DNA of 23,523 bases, from assembly GCA_900551395.1 (NCBI GenBank), contig URVX01000002.1, positions 1 to 23,523 of the forward strand. Reading direction: 5' to 3'. A model generated the notes under the pieces. The model worked only from the letters and a program-made list of their open reading frames with translations, was not told the origin of the DNA and made no database searches. Shown here piece after piece: positions 6,983 through 15,200 of the stretch. Numbering within the stretch: position 1 is the first letter of the stretch; each line of letters starts with the position of its first letter. This stretch comes from an uncultured Subdoligranulum sp. (GTDB taxonomy: Bacteria > Bacillota > Clostridia > Christensenellales > CAG-314). The position numbers and the translations under genes were made by a program.

Positions 6983-8547
6983 CTTTTAAGGGAGCAATAA
7001 GCAACATAGTTTTCTTCAACTCGGAAAACGGCTACACGGTTTTCCAGCTGATTTCCGACAGCGACGGGGAAGAAATCACCTGCGTGGGATATCTTCCTCA
7101 GCTCAACGTCGGTCAGGAGCTTGAGGTTTCGGGAAAGCTCGTCACTCATCAGAAGTTCGGCGAGCAGCTTTCCGTTGAAAAATTTTCACTCGTGTCTCCG
7201 ACCGGCTCGGAGGGGCTTGTCAGATATCTTGCGAGCGGACTTATCAAGGGAGTGGGAGAAGCTACGGCAAGGCTCATTGTAAAAGCCTACGGCGAGGACA
7301 CGCTTTCAGTTTTGGAAAGCTCTCCCGAAAGTCTCGCCCGGCTTCGCGGTATAAGTCTGAAAAAAGCGCGCGCAATCGGCGAGGAGTTCAACGCGCACAG
7401 AGCCATGCAGGAGCAGATTATGTTTCTGCAAAGCTACGACATCACACTCAACACGGCGATAAAAATTTACCGCGTTTACAAGGACAAAACGGAGAGCGTT
7501 TTAAAGAACAATCCCTATCGCTTAATCGACGACGTGGACGGAATAGGCTTTTTGTCCGCCGACAGAATTGCCGTCAGCATGGGTATAGAACCGGACAGCG
7601 AGTTCCGTTTGCGCGCGGGAATTGTTTATTGTTTGAAGGATGCGGCGGAAAAGTCGGGAAATACCGTGCTTGACGAGGAAACGCTTAAAAGAAGCGTGGG
7701 AGAGCTGTTGGGCTACGACGTATCTGACCGTCGCGAGCTGTACGACGAGACCGTCGACAATCTGATTTTCGACCTGCTGGTGCGCCGTTTTGAAAGCGGC
7801 GAAAAAAACGGGCTTGCTCTGGCAAGATATTACAACATAGAAAAGAACATAGCGGGGGCGCTGGTCAGGCTGGACGAGGAGGCGCCTGCCATTTCCGCGT
7901 CGTTCAAGGCGCTTATAGACGACTTTCAGTCGGCAAACGGCGTAAAGCTGCATCCCAATCAGCGTCAGGCGGTGGAGGCGGCGTTTTTGAACGGCGTCAC
8001 GGTGATTACGGGCGGACCGGGCACGGGCAAAACCACAATCGTCAGGTGCATTTCCTACATCTGTGACGCGCTGGACGTCAAGTCGGAGTATTGCTGCCCG
8101 ACGGGGCGCGCCGCAAAGCGTCTGAGCGCGTCTACAGGCAAAAATGCCAAAACCATACACAGGCTGCTTGGAATGGAAGCGAGAGACGACAGGCTTGTTT
8201 TCGCTTACGACGCGGGCAATCCTCTGGAAGCGGATCTCGTGGTGGTGGACGAGGCGTCCATGGCGGACGCCGTTATATTCAACAGTCTTTTGAAAGCGTT
8301 AAGGCGCGGCTGCCGTCTCGTGCTTGTGGGCGACAAGGACCAGCTCCCGTCGGTGGGGGCGGGCAACGTGCTTGCCGACGTGATAAAAAGCCGTCTGTTT
8401 TCCGTAAACGAGTTGACGCACATTTACAGGCAGTCGGAGGACAGCTATATAGTGACCAACGCGCACTTGATAAACAGCGGGAAAATGCCGGCGATAGATA
8501 AGGACATCAAGGCCTGGTCTTTTCGCCCACGCCGGGAATGGCCGTGA
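6979..8547 (+). pseudogene. recD2: RecD2-type helicase, N-terminal part, cut short by a 59-nt insertion
   Basis: Superfamily 1B DNA helicase (RecD2/YrrC type), which unwinds DNA 5'-3' in recombination and repair outside RecBCD. The start is ATG 6979 (ATGA overlap with metK), giving MTFKGAISNIVFFNSENGYT, the usual RecD2 N-terminus. Visible parts are the helix-hairpin-helix region (IKGVGEATARLIV, about 90), Walker A GGPGTGKTT (about 345), Walker B VVDEAS (about 421) and GDKDQLPSVGAGNV. Family similarity ends at Asp509 (codon 8503-8505). The frame then runs through 13 foreign codons to a TGA at 8545. The rest continues in another frame from 8562. The product lacks motifs V and VI and should be inactive unless the frame is rescued. 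Confidence 0.9.
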
Positions 8548-8564
8548 GAGTGGCAGCGTAGGAC
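8506..8564. other. 59-nt insertion inside recD2 with a 5-nt flanking direct repeat
   Basis: AGGAC occurs at 8501-8505 and again at 8560-8564. Deleting the 59 nt between matching ends joins GAT AAG GAC directly to TTT TTC TTC ATC (IDKD-FFFIARDNQ), which restores the RecD2 frame exactly, with the DFFFI motif normally found here. 59 is not a multiple of 3. The insert carries a TGA in the upstream frame (8545) and a TAG in the downstream frame (8559). The minus strand of the insert can read AATLTAIPGVGEKT, which resembles a helix-hairpin-helix, so its source may be a gene of that kind. That origin is speculative. Confidence 0.75.
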
Positions 8565-8621
8565 TTTTTCTTCATCGCGCGGGACAATCAGGAGGACATA
8601 CTCAACGAGGTTACGGGGCTG

Positions 8622-9266
8622 GTGACGACGCGGCTTCCCAAGTTCACTTCCCTTTCTCCTTCCGAGATACAGGTGCTTGCTCCCATGAAAAGCGGGCTTG
8701 CGGGGGTGACAAACCTCAACCGCACGCTGCAGGCAAAGATAAATCCCTTTGACCGCTCCAAAAGCGAAATCAACGTGGGCGGCACGGTATTCCGCACGGG
8801 AGACAAGGTCATGCAGACGGTCAACGACTACAACATGGAGTGGGAAATCAACGACGCCGACGGCGTAAAAGCAGGCAAGGGCGTGTTCAACGGAGATATC
8901 GGTTACGTGACGAGAATAGACCGCACCGAAAGCCTTGCCGAAATTATGTTCGACGACGGCAGGAGGGCAATTTACACCGCGGCGGATTTGCCCGACCTCG
9001 CGCTGGCTTACGCCGTGACCGTTCACAAAAGTCAAGGCAGCGAGTTCGACGCGCTGGTGGTGGCGGTGACAAACGGACCGCCCACCATACTCAACCGCAA
9101 CCTGCTTTACACCGCCGTGACGCGCGCCAAAAAGACGGTGGTTTTGGTTTGCAGCAAAAGAATGCTGGGCATGATGGTCAAAAACAATTATATCGAGGAG
9201 CGCGGCACCATGCTGAAGGAATTTTTAAAGGAAGAAAAGCAGAAGCGCGCGGCTCTGTTCTCGTGA
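8622..9266 (+). pseudogene. recD2: RecD2-type helicase, C-terminal part
   Basis: This is the other half of the interrupted helicase. Coding similarity already begins at 8562 (GAC of DFFFIARDNQEDILNEV); 8622 is the first GTG available if translation restarts, but no SD precedes it. It holds the C-terminal RecA-like domain: PTILNRNLLYTAVTRAKKTVV (motif VI) and YAVTVHKSQGSEFDALVV (motif V). With the insertion removed, both parts give a 742-aa protein, the normal size for RecD2. The stop TGA at 9264 overlaps the GTG start of comF. Confidence 0.85.
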
Positions 9267-10027
9267 ACGGGGTCGACAAAAAGCGCGCGGACAAAAGCAG
9301 GGGGTTGTCGCGTTTTTTCGGCGCGCACCGCTTTACCTGCGTATGCTGCGGCGCGGACGTTTTCGACGATTCGGGGATTTGCGACTTCTGCCTGCCGCGC
9401 CTTTTGTTCAACAACGGCAAAACGTGCGCGCGGTGCGGGGCTGCTTTGGGCGACGTTGACAACAGATTTTGCGCTGCGTGCGAAAAATTCGACGAAGTGT
9501 TTTTCGACGGCGCGGCGTCGGCTTTCGTTTACGGCGGAGAGACGAGCCGTCTGATTCTCAAAATGAAATACGGCGGCGCAAAATATCTTTCGGAGTTTTT
9601 CGCAAGGTTCATGGCGAAAAAGTTTTTTACGCTTTCCGTCGGTTTCGATTTGGCAATTCCCGTTCCCATGACAAAATCCGCCAAGAAAAAACGCGGATAC
9701 AATCAAGCGGAGTTGCTAACTGCGGAATTTTGTGATATAATCGAAGCTGATTTTCGCTTCGACCTTTTGGAAAAGGTGCGCGAAACTCCGCAGCAGGAAA
9801 CGCTCGGCTTTAAACAGCGCCGTGAAAATCTTAAAGGCGCTTTTTCGGCAAAACGGGACGCCGCGCTCGAGGGAAAGCGGATTTTGCTGATTGACGACGT
9901 AAAAACCACCGGCGCGACAATCAATTTGTGCGCCAAAGCGCTTAAAAAAGCGGGCGCGGCATACGTATTCGCGCTGACTGCCGCAAGCTCCCGCGACATA
10001 GCGGCTACGGAAAGGGATTTGATATGA
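9263..10027 (+). CDS. comF: ComF family protein (phosphoribosyltransferase-like)
   Basis: This 254-aa protein starts with GTG 9263, overlapping the recD2 stop (GTGA). The N-terminal third has paired cysteines (CVCC at 26-29, C40/C43, C55/C58, C70/C73), the zinc-finger-like part of ComF. The C-terminal half is a type I phosphoribosyltransferase domain with the PRPP loop ILLIDDVKTTGAT (207-219). ComF is needed for DNA uptake in competent bacteria, acting at the inner face of the membrane; many Clostridia carry it without known competence. The frame is open upstream to 8840, but that part is the recD2 shadow. There is no clear SD, so translation probably relies on coupling to recD2, which the recD2 interruption would disturb. 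Confidence 0.9.
   Translation: MNGVDKKRADKSRGLSRFFGAHRFTCVCCGADVFDDSGICDFCLPRLLFNNGKTCARCGAALGDVDNRFCAACEKFDEVFFDGAASAFVYGGETSRLILKMKYGGAKYLSEFFARFMAKKFFTLSVGFDLAIPVPMTKSAKKKRGYNQAELLTAEFCDIIEADFRFDLLEKVRETPQQETLGFKQRRENLKGAFSAKRDAALEGKRILLIDDVKTTGATINLCAKALKKAGAAYVFALTAASSRDIAATERDLI
9713..9741 (+). promoter_or_regulatory. Candidate internal promoter inside comF, ahead of secA
   Basis: TTGCTA (9713-9718), a 17-nt spacer and TATAAT (9736-9741), with an extended -10 TG one base upstream (TGATATAAT). It lies about 280 nt before the secA start and could give SecA, RF2 and TsaD a supply independent of the SAM riboswitch. It falls in coding sequence, so chance cannot be excluded. Confidence 0.5.
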
Positions 10028-12774
10028 ACAACAAAAAGCAGCTTAAACAATTGGAAAAAATAGCGGCTAAGGTCGAGGCTCTTGCCGACCGATTCGCCGC
10101 CAAGACGGACGCGCAGCTCAAGGAAACGACGCCTGAGCTCAAAGCCCGATTTGAAAAGGGAGAGGATTTAGAAGCGCTGCTGCCTGAGGCGTTTGCCGCA
10201 GTCAGGGAAGCGGCAAAGCGCGTACTAAATATGTATCACTTTCACGTGCAGGTTTTGGGCGGCGTCGCCCTGCATCAGGGGCGAATCTGCCAGATGAGCA
10301 CGGGCGAAGGAAAAACGCTGGTTTCCACCATGCCGGCTTATCTCAACGCTCTTACGGGGCGGGGCGTTCACATTGTCACCGTCAACGAATATCTTGCACG
10401 CAGAGACTCGGAGTGGATGGGAAAAATTTTCAAGTTTCTCGGTCTTTCCGTCGGCGTGATTTACAACAATATGTCTTTGAAGGACAAGCAAAAAGCTTAT
10501 GCCTGCGACATAACCTACGGCACAAACAACGAATTCGGCTTCGACTACTTAAGGGACAACATGGCGGTTTCAAAGTCGCAGCTTGTTCAGCGCGGGCTCA
10601 ACTTCGCCATAGTGGACGAGGTGGACAGCATTCTGATAGACGAGGCTCGCACTCCGCTCATCATAAGCGGCAGGAGCGGAAAATCTAACGAGATGTACAT
10701 CACCGCCAACCGCTTTGTCAAGACGCTTACCTGCGGGGTGGAGAGGTCGGACGAGGGCAAGGGAAAGCTTGCTTCGCTTATGGGCGAGGGCTACTCCGAG
10801 GAGGATGAGGAAAAGTTCGACGCCATGAAAAACGAAAAGGACAAGGCTGTGCGCCTTACCGCGCGCGGCGTTGCCAAGGCGGAAAGGTTTTTCAAGGTGG
10901 ACAATCTCGGCGACGTAGAAAGCACCGAGCTCAATCATTATATAAACCAGGCGCTCAAGGCGGTTTTCGTCATGAAGCGCGACGACGACTACATCGTGGA
11001 CAAGGGCGAGGTCAAAATCGTTGACGAGTTTACGGGCAGAATCATGGAGGGCAGGCGTTACAATCAGGGGCTGCATCAGGCAATCGAGGCTAAGGAAAAC
11101 GTCCGCATCCAGGAGGAAAACAAGACCCTCGCCACAATTACGTTCCAGAATTTGTTCCGTATGTACAAAAAGCTCAGCGGCATGACGGGTACGGCGAAGA
11201 CGGAGGAGGCGGAGTTCAACGACATTTACAATCTCGACGTCGTGGAAATCCCCACCAACAAGCCCATGATAAGAAAGGACTACGACGACGTGCTGTATTC
11301 GACGCGCGAGGCAAAGCTGAGAAATCTCGTTGCGGACATTGTGGAAAGGCACAAATCCGGTCAGCCTATGCTTATCGGCACCATTTCCGTCGAAAAGAGC
11401 GAGGAGCTGTCCGCCATGCTCAAAAAGAAGGGTATTGCCCACAACGTGCTCAACGCCAAAAACAACGCGCGCGAAGCGGAAATCGTGGCGCAGGCGGGCA
11501 GGCTCAACGCAGTGACCATAGCCACGAATATGGCGGGGCGCGGCACGGACATACTTTTGGGCGGCAATCCGGAGTATCTTGCCAAGCAGGAAATGGAGCG
11601 CAACAATTATACTCACGAGCAAATCGAGACGGCGACGTCATTTGCCGACGGTGACGAGGAAACGGAAAGGCTCAAGGCCGTTTACCGCGCGCTTTTTGAC
11701 AAATACAAGGCGGTGTGCGACGAGGAGAAGGAAAAGGTTATCAAAACGGGCGGACTGCACATAATAGGCACCGAGCGTCACGAAAGCCGCCGCATAGACA
11801 ATCAGCTGCGGGGCAGAAGCGGACGTCAGGGAGATCCCGGCAGCAGCGTTTTCTTCCTTTCTACGGAGGACGACCTCGCAAGGGTGTTCGGCGGAGAAAG
11901 AATGCAGGCGGTCATGCAGTTTTTCAAGCTGGAGGAGGACGTGCCTATAGAAGCCAAAATCATAACAAAACAAATTGAGCGCGCCCAGAAAAGCATAGAG
12001 GGCATACATTACTCCCAGCGTAAGCACGTTTTGCAATATGACGAAATCAACAACAAACAGCGTCAGGTCATTTACGGCGACCGCAACAAGGTTTTGAACG
12101 GCGAGGACGTGCACGGGATGATTCTCGACATGGCTACGGGCTTTGCGCGAAAGGCGCTCGAAGACGCCTGCGGCGGCGTGGAAAACGCGCGTTATTGGAA
12201 TCTCGACGCCGTCAACGGCATACTCAAAAACAAGTATCTGCCGCAGCTTGAGGATTTCGTGACGCGAGATATGGCTATTCGCGGCGCTAAGAGCGTGCTG
12301 GAGGAGCTGACAAAGGAAGTCAGAAATCTTATCGAGGAGCGTGCCGCCGAAGAGGACGAAAACGAGTTCAAGCAAATCGAGCGTTATGTCCTGCTCAAAA
12401 TCATCGATGAAAAATGGATGGACCACATCGACGACCTCGAGGAGCTGCGCAAGGGAATAGGTCTCATGGTTTACGGCCAGCAGGACCCCGTCATGGTTTA
12501 CAGAAAGCGCGCTACGGAAATGTTCGAGAAAATGGAGGAGGACATCGAGTTCACCACCATACGCTGTCTTTTGTTCGCAAAATTCAAAAAGGTTGAGGTC
12601 GAGGAGGTGCAGAACGCCGAGGAGCTCAATCCCAACCTTGTGCTCAACAAGCCGTGCCCGTGCGGAAGCGGTCTGAAATACAAAAACTGCTGCGGCAAGG
12701 AAAAGGCGGAGGAGCTCAAGAGGCAGTACCGCGAAAACAAGAAAAACAAACTAAACAACAAAGTCGAAAAATAA
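10024..12774 (+). CDS. secA: Protein translocase ATPase SecA
   Basis: SecA is the 916-aa motor that pushes preproteins through SecYEG. Visible features are Walker A MSTGEGKTLVSTMPAYLNAL (91-110), DEVD near residue 198 followed by SILIDEARTPLIISG, the second nucleotide-binding domain ATNMAGRGTDILLGG, GGLHIIGTERHESRRIDNQLRGRSGRQGDPG split over motif V/VI, and the C-terminal zinc motif CPCGSGLKYKNCC (878-890) used for SecB or ribosome contact. The ATG overlaps the comF stop (ATGA). An internal promoter at 9713 may drive it. prfB follows after 30 nt, an arrangement common in Bacillota. Confidence 0.98.
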   Translation: MNNKKQLKQLEKIAAKVEALADRFAAKTDAQLKETTPELKARFEKGEDLEALLPEAFAAVREAAKRVLNMYHFHVQVLGGVALHQGRICQMSTGEGKTLVSTMPAYLNALTGRGVHIVTVNEYLARRDSEWMGKIFKFLGLSVGVIYNNMSLKDKQKAYACDITYGTNNEFGFDYLRDNMAVSKSQLVQRGLNFAIVDEVDSILIDEARTPLIISGRSGKSNEMYITANRFVKTLTCGVERSDEGKGKLASLMGEGYSEEDEEKFDAMKNEKDKAVRLTARGVAKAERFFKVDNLGDVESTELNHYINQALKAVFVMKRDDDYIVDKGEVKIVDEFTGRIMEGRRYNQGLHQAIEAKENVRIQEENKTLATITFQNLFRMYKKLSGMTGTAKTEEAEFNDIYNLDVVEIPTNKPMIRKDYDDVLYSTREAKLRNLVADIVERHKSGQPMLIGTISVEKSEELSAMLKKKGIAHNVLNAKNNAREAEIVAQAGRLNAVTIATNMAGRGTDILLGGNPEYLAKQEMERNNYTHEQIETATSFADGDEETERLKAVYRALFDKYKAVCDEEKEKVIKTGGLHIIGTERHESRRIDNQLRGRSGRQGDPGSSVFFLSTEDDLARVFGGERMQAVMQFFKLEEDVPIEAKIITKQIERAQKSIEGIHYSQRKHVLQYDEINNKQRQVIYGDRNKVLNGEDVHGMILDMATGFARKALEDACGGVENARYWNLDAVNGILKNKYLPQLEDFVTRDMAIRGAKSVLEELTKEVRNLIEERAAEEDENEFKQIERYVLLKIIDEKWMDHIDDLEELRKGIGLMVYGQQDPVMVYRKRATEMFEKMEEDIEFTTIRCLLFAKFKKVEVEEVQNAEELNPNLVLNKPCPCGSGLKYKNCCGKEKAEELKRQYRENKKNKLNNKVEK

Positions 12775-12804
12775 AAAATATCATACGAAAAGGGGTGATT
12801 TCAG

Positions 12805-13897
12805 TTGATTCAGGTAGAGGATTTGAAACAGACTTTGCGTGAAATAGCGACAAAATTGAAAGGGGTAGGTGAGTCCCTTTGACTTACCCAAGCAAAGGGC
12901 GGAGCTGGAGGAGCTAAAGCAGCTCCGGCAAAAGGAAGATTTCTGGAACGACGTGGCGACCGCGCAGAAGGTCAGCCGCCAGGCAAAGCATATCGAGGAC
13001 AGGCTGAATTTTCTGGCGGGCCTTGAAAGAGACGTCGAAAACCTGAGCGAGCTGGTTGCGCTTACCGACGACCAGAACGACCTCATGGAGGTGGAAGCCG
13101 AGCTTAAATCGCTTGCCGAAAAGGCGGAGACTTTGCACATAGAGACGCTTTTGTCCGGCAAGTACGACGGCTACGACGCCATTCTTACGCTGCACGCGGG
13201 CGCGGGCGGCACCGAAGCGCAGGACTGGGTGAGCATGCTTTTCCGTATGTACACCCGTTATGCCGAGCGCAGAGGCTACAAAATCGAGGTCACCGACCGC
13301 CTTGACGGAGACGAGGCGGGGATAAAAAGCGTGACATTCAACGTATCGGGCGACAATGCTTACGGTTATCTCAAGGCGGAAAAGGGAGTTCACAGGCTTG
13401 TGCGCATTTCTCCTTTCGACGCAAACAAGCGCCGTCACACGAGCTTCGCGTCCTTGGAAGTCATGCCCGTCATCGACAACGACACGGACATAGTCATAGA
13501 GGACAAGGATTTGAAGGTGGACACCTACCGCAGCAGCGGCGCGGGCGGTCAGCACATAAACAAAACGGAAAGCGCGATAAGAATAACGCACCTTCCTACG
13601 GGGATAGTCGTTTCCTGTCAGACGCAGCGCAGCCAGATACAAAACCGCGAGCAGGCGATGCTTATGCTCAAAAGCAAGCTGGCGGAGCTTAGAGAGCGCG
13701 AACAGATGGAGGAGGCGCAGGCGCTTAAGGGCGACGTGAAAAAGATTGAGTGGGGCAGCCAGATCAGGTCTTATGTTTTTTGTCCCTACACGCTTGTCAA
13801 GGATCACAGGACGGGCTTTGAAAACTCCAACATAAACGACGTCATGGACGGCAACGTGCAGCCCTTTATCGAGGACTACCTGACGAAGGTGTACTGA
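12805..13897 (+). CDS. prfB: Peptide chain release factor 2, programmed +1 frameshift
   Basis: RF2 reads UGA and UAA stop codons and frees the finished protein. Translation starts at TTG 12805 behind AAAAGGGGTGAT, runs 25 codons to CTT TGA (12877-12882), then shifts +1 to GAC (12881), giving a 363-aa protein. After the shift, SPF (202-204) is the stop-codon reading motif and GGQ (247-249) the hydrolysis motif. The in-frame UGA gives autoregulation: low RF2 lets the ribosome shift. The alternative GTG at 12869 would omit the first part and has no separate SD role. It is followed by tsaD after 1 nt. Confidence 0.97.
12867..12883 (+). promoter_or_regulatory. prfB: RF2 frameshift site with internal SD
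   Basis: AGGTGA (12867-12872) lies 4 nt before CTT TGA C (12877-12883). AGGTGA matches the extended anti-SD of 16S rRNA in a different register from the AGGGGG seen in Escherichia coli. The slippery CTT-TGAC core is identical to the standard RF2 site. Confidence 0.95.
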
Positions 13898-13898
13898 T

Positions 13899-14939
13899 AT
13901 GCCGCAGGGGTTGAAAAAAGGCTTTGCCGTTCTCGGAATAGAGTCCTCCTGCGACGAAACGGCATGCGCGCTCGTTGAGGACGGCAGAAGGGTGCTGTCC
14001 AACGTCATCGATTCCCAAATAGAACTGCACAGGCTTTACGGCGGGGTGGTGCCCGAGCTTGCAGGCCGCAATCACGTCATGGCGATTGACAGAGCTGCAA
14101 AGCAGGCACTTGCCGACGCCGGCGCGGATTTTTCCGACGTGGACGCCGTTGCCGTGACATGCGGAGCGGGACTTGTGGGCTGCCTCCTTGTCGGCGTATC
14201 CTACGCCAAAGCGTTGGCATATTCTCTCGGCGTGCCGCTTGTTGCGGTGAACCATATAGAAGCGCACATGTGCGCCAATTATCTCGACACCGACGCGGAG
14301 CCGCCGTATCTTTGCGTTCTTGCAAGCGGCGGACACACTGCTGTCGTTCACGTTGCGGGCTACAACGAATATCGCGTGCTTTCCTCTACGGTGGATGACG
14401 CCATAGGCGAGGCCTTCGACAAGGTTGCGCGCACGCTCGGGCTGCCTTATCCGGGAGGACCTCAGCTTGACCGTCTGTCCGAGTCGGGCAAGCCTGTTTA
14501 CAGACTGCCCTCTCCGCTTCTCAAAAACGGCAATCTGTCCTACAGCGGACTGAAAACCGCAGTAGTAAATCTTATGCACAACGCCGCGCAGCGCAACGAA
14601 GCTCTTGACGCCGCCGACCTTAGCGCGTCTTTTTCCCGCGCGGCGATTGACCCGCTGCTTTCGGTCGCGGAAAAGCATCTCAAAAGGCTGGGGCTCAAAA
14701 CGCTTGCTTTGGCGGGCGGGGTTGCCGCAAATGGCTATCTTCGCGGCGAAGCGCAGAAGCTGAGTCAAAGAACTGGCATAAGAGTTTTGCTGCCGGAAAA
14801 AAAGTTGTGTACTGACAACGGCGCGATGGTTGCTTCGCAGGGGTATTTTCTGCTTGCGGAAAAGGGTGTCAACTGCGACCTTACGCTTAACGCGGCGCCA
14901 ACCCTCAGGCTCAGGGGAGACAAGCCCTCGCGGCGCTGA
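13899..14939 (+). CDS. tsaD: tRNA N6-threonylcarbamoyladenosine transferase subunit TsaD
   Basis: This 346-aa member of the Kae1/TsaD family transfers the threonylcarbamoyl group to A37 of tRNAs that read ANN codons, working with TsaB and TsaE. Features are the GIESSCDETACALV start (13-26), metal ligands His119 and His123 in NHIEAH, ASGGHTAVV, and the GGPQLDRLSE and SGLKTAV segments of the ATP/substrate fold. The SD is weak (GAAGGTG), and the ATG lies 1 nt after the prfB stop, so coupling is likely. It closes the operon; a terminator lies 31 nt downstream. Confidence 0.96.
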   Translation: MPQGLKKGFAVLGIESSCDETACALVEDGRRVLSNVIDSQIELHRLYGGVVPELAGRNHVMAIDRAAKQALADAGADFSDVDAVAVTCGAGLVGCLLVGVSYAKALAYSLGVPLVAVNHIEAHMCANYLDTDAEPPYLCVLASGGHTAVVHVAGYNEYRVLSSTVDDAIGEAFDKVARTLGLPYPGGPQLDRLSESGKPVYRLPSPLLKNGNLSYSGLKTAVVNLMHNAAQRNEALDAADLSASFSRAAIDPLLSVAEKHLKRLGLKTLALAGGVAANGYLRGEAQKLSQRTGIRVLLPEKKLCTDNGAMVASQGYFLLAEKGVNCDLTLNAAPTLRLRGDKPSRR

Positions 14940-14969
14940 ACACGAAAGCTTTAATCGATATTTATTATG

Positions 14970-14993
14970 CGCGGACAAACATCCGCGTTTTTT
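14970..14993 (+). terminator. Intrinsic terminator of the metK-tsaD block
   Basis: CGCGGA (14970-14975), loop CAAACA and TCCGCG (14982-14987) are followed by six T. It lies 31 nt after tsaD. From 14994 to 15152 the DNA is AT-rich and shows no gene. Confidence 0.85.
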
Positions 14994-15152
14994 ATGCGCG
15001 TATAAGTAACGCGTCTTGTTGTCATTGTCGGCAGTGCACTTTTGTACAATTCAATTTTCGGCAATTCAAGCCGATGCCTTTATCGCGTATTTTGAATTTT
15101 GTGATATATATTGACGTATTTTATATTTTTCAAAAAATAAAATTTTAAAATA

Positions 15153-15180
15153 TTGACAAATTTTTTTACTGAGTTAAACT
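15153..15180 (+). promoter_or_regulatory. Candidate promoter for the lipoprotein and S8 genes
   Basis: TTGACA (15153-15158), a 16-nt spacer and TAAACT (15175-15180), set in AT-rich DNA about 20 nt upstream of the lipoprotein start. The -10 is imperfect. Confidence 0.5.
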
Positions 15181-15200
15181 ATATAAAAGGGGAATTTAAA

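Noticed and set aside
10570..11622. 350-aa minus-strand open frame opposite secA
   Set aside because: No SD, composition of a shadow frame, and it lies wholly antisense to a conserved SecA.
12914..14978. Two long minus-strand frames (364 and 370 aa) opposite prfB and tsaD
   Set aside because: Antisense shadows of two well-recognised genes; no RBS and no family motif.
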